DNA of 12,716 bases from Oscillospiraceae bacterium (GTDB lineage Bacteria > Bacillota > Clostridia > Oscillospirales > Ruminococcaceae), in NCBI GenBank assembly GCA_029062865.1, contig JAIDPG010000042.1:1-12716 (forward strand), read 5' to 3'. Positions 11,152 to 12,716 of the stretch are shown here, in pieces (positions within the stretch are counted from its first letter, which is position 1; every line of letters starts with the position of its first letter). The notes under the pieces were generated by a model, which worked only from the letters and a program-made list of their open reading frames with translations, had not been told where the DNA came from and did not search any database. The translations under genes were made by a program, and so were the position numbers.

Positions 11152-12716
11152 GTGAATTTGGACGCAAAAACGCTCAGCGAGCATATCTATTTCGCCGAAA
11201 ATCTGAAAGCCGCCGTTTCGGAGCTTTCCGTGACGCAGGCGGAGCTTGCGAGAGCTATCGGCAAGGATCAGAAGACCGTCGGGCGGTACATCTCCGGGGA
11301 GACCTATCCCGAGGGCAGTATCGCGCAAATCGCGGAATATCTCGCGAACAGAAGTGTTGATGATGACATCTTTGCACATATCCCGTCGGAGAAATTCGAG
11401 AAGCTGTTTTCGGATATCTGCATATTTCTTCAGGACAACAAAATGTCCGAAACGGAGTTCGCGGAAATGGCTCAAATTTCGCAGAAAACGCTGAACAATT
11501 ACAAGAACTATCATTTTAACAACAAAAAGACCTTGAGGCTCTCCACCGAAACGCAGCACAAAATCGTTGACGCGTTCAATAAAAGCGACGACAGATTTTT
11601 CCCTTTCCACCCCGACGACGATGACGAGAACCAAGCCGAGGTGCGCAATCGATACTATAAAATAGTGCGACGTACTTATGATTATATGGGCTGTCTTATC
11701 GTAAGCTCGGTGTGCGAAACGTGGGAACGCCTTATCGAAAGCTATAAAAAGGGCGTGAATTTCTTTGTGTATTCGCCAAAAAAGCTCGAGCTTGTCTGCT
11801 TTTATTTGCATTTTATGATTCGCGGAATCAACGAAATGCGACATAACGCCGAATGTAGAATGTGCGAAGAAGGAGCTTGCCCGAATTACTTTCTCCGCAA
11901 AGACATCGCGTCGCTTGATTTTATGTTTGAGCCTCACGATGATTTGGACGGCGGGAATTTCGGGAAGTGGACATACGACGACGACCAAACGCCGAATTAC
12001 TGGTGCGACTTGGTATGCGGCGGCATCGGGCGCTTTTGGGAAACTTACAATATGTTCTCGCTTCGGGAGAAGAACGAAACCAACGCTCTTCTGCGCAAGG
12101 TGTATATTTCCAAAACGCGAAAAATTAAACAAGAACGCGAGTATTACAAAACCATTAACCCCTCCGCTTTCATATTTAACATCAACAAGGAAAAAGACCA
12201 AAAGGAAAAGATCTCCGACAAAACGATAGAGGAGCTTGCCGAAATTTTTGCGCGTCAGCCGCCCGGACTGCAAGAAACAATTCTCCGCTGCTATAATGTG
12301 TTTTTCTGGGGAATAAGCTTTGATAATATTGATGAAGTGCTCGAAGCCCACTACTGGCTTACGTTGACGGAAACGGAAACCAAGCTGAAATTCATCGAAA
12401 GATATGAAGCGGAGATCATGGGTGATTTCTGGAGCACGGGATGCGGGCTCGACGCCGATTATCATGAGAAATACGACGATAGAAACGCGGGGCTTTGGGA
12501 AGAGTGCTCGCAATATCTGCAACTGATGTCATACGCGAGATATGCCAAAACGTGGGCGTTTTATAATCCCTCCTCGAAATACACAAAGGAATTCAGAAAG
12601 CTTTGCCGCGGTCTCGCCAAGGACATCGACCCCGCGTATATGCTTTCGGTGCAATCCTATTATACTCCCGCGGACTGGTACGCAAATATGCTCGCGGATA
12701 TCGCGCTGTTAAAGGG
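11152..12716 (+). CDS. Unrecognised large protein with two N-terminal helix-turn-helix segments, 3' end outside window
   Basis: The frame starts at a GTG preceded by GGGGGAG (seven-base spacing) and stays open to the last base, giving at least 521 residues. Residues 19-64 read as an XRE-type helix-turn-helix (VTQAELARAIGKDQKTVGRY). Residues 86-130 look like a second one (SETEFAEMAQISQKTLNNYK). After an acidic linker (PDDDDEN, near 154-160), a large region rich in Trp, Tyr and Phe follows that I cannot assign. It includes the cluster H231-x3-C235-x2-C238-x4-C243, which could bind zinc, and C-x3-C in YWCDLVCGG. No membrane segments are obvious. By eye it is more AT-rich than its neighbours, which may hint at transfer. 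It is divergent from the XRE-AbrB/ABC operon and shares the TTTTCGG motifs with it. I would call it a putative DNA-binding regulator; the rest is unknown. Confidence 0.75.
   Translation, partial: MNLDAKTLSEHIYFAENLKAAVSELSVTQAELARAIGKDQKTVGRYISGETYPEGSIAQIAEYLANRSVDDDIFAHIPSEKFEKLFSDICIFLQDNKMSETEFAEMAQISQKTLNNYKNYHFNNKKTLRLSTETQHKIVDAFNKSDDRFFPFHPDDDDENQAEVRNRYYKIVRRTYDYMGCLIVSSVCETWERLIESYKKGVNFFVYSPKKLELVCFYLHFMIRGINEMRHNAECRMCEEGACPNYFLRKDIASLDFMFEPHDDLDGGNFGKWTYDDDQTPNYWCDLVCGGIGRFWETYNMFSLREKNETNALLRKVYISKTRKIKQEREYYKTINPSAFIFNINKEKDQKEKISDKTIEELAEIFARQPPGLQETILRCYNVFFWGISFDNIDEVLEAHYWLTLTETETKLKFIERYEAEIMGDFWSTGCGLDADYHEKYDDRNAGLWEECSQYLQLMSYARYAKTWAFYNPSSKYTKEFRKLCRGLAKDIDPAYMLSVQSYYTPADWYANMLADIALLK

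Noticed and set aside
11104..12522. 472-codon minus-strand open frame opposite the double-HTH gene
   Set aside because: No domain is recognisable, the composition (Phe, Val, Arg, His runs) is typical of an antisense shadow, and the plus strand has a promoter, ribosome binding site and clear HTH.

Overview
The window looks chromosomal and comes from a Gram-positive bacterium of the class Clostridia, probably an Oscillospiraceae/Ruminococcus-like gut organism. The signs are an EndoA-type MazF, a BceR-like response regulator, the paired M16 proteins YmfF/YmfH, an XRE-AbrB regulator driving an ABC exporter, strong AGGAGG ribosome binding sites, and coding sequence of moderate GC separated by very AT-rich spacers. 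The taxonomic call is inference; there is no rRNA or other marker gene here.

Layout. (1) 1-660 (+): the 3' part of a DUF4261-like gene, closed by tandem hairpins. (2) 776-2861 (-): dgt (dGTP triphosphohydrolase, E. coli type) overlapping an orphan BceR-like response regulator with no kinase beside it. (3) 2862-3119: a divergent spacer packed with GC-rich hairpins. (4) 3120-3467 (+): mazF, an RNase toxin without an adjacent antitoxin, followed by a clear terminator. (5) 3579-8473 (-): a tightly packed operon reading small basic protein, ymfF, ymfH, lgt, folD, 56-residue membrane protein, with mostly overlapping or touching junctions. (6) 8474-9019: a non-coding stretch with the operon promoter, a convincing small-RNA unit (consensus promoter, 5' stem-loop, CU-rich middle, intrinsic terminator), two perfect palindromes and the terminators of the next operon. 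(7) 9020-10914 (-): XRE-AbrB regulator, ABC ATPase and ABC-2 permease. (8) 11152 to the window end (+): a divergent, unrecognised protein with two predicted helix-turn-helix segments and a His/Cys cluster, cut by the window edge.

The genes that work together are the M16 pair (YmfF lacks and YmfH keeps the zinc motif; in Bacillus they are linked to EF-P 5-aminopentanolylation), sharing an operon with lipoprotein maturation (lgt) and one-carbon metabolism (folD), and the three-gene ABC exporter operon with its own regulator. The most interesting items are the small-RNA candidate with anti-Shine-Dalgarno-like segments, the absence of any ATG/GTG/TTG for full-length ymfF (ATT is the best-placed codon), the repeated TTTTCGG operator-like motifs between the XRE-AbrB gene and the divergent unknown gene, and an interspersed family of TTTCCCC/GGGGAAA hairpins and AT-rich repeat blocks. 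I see no CRISPR array, transposase, tRNA or rRNA.
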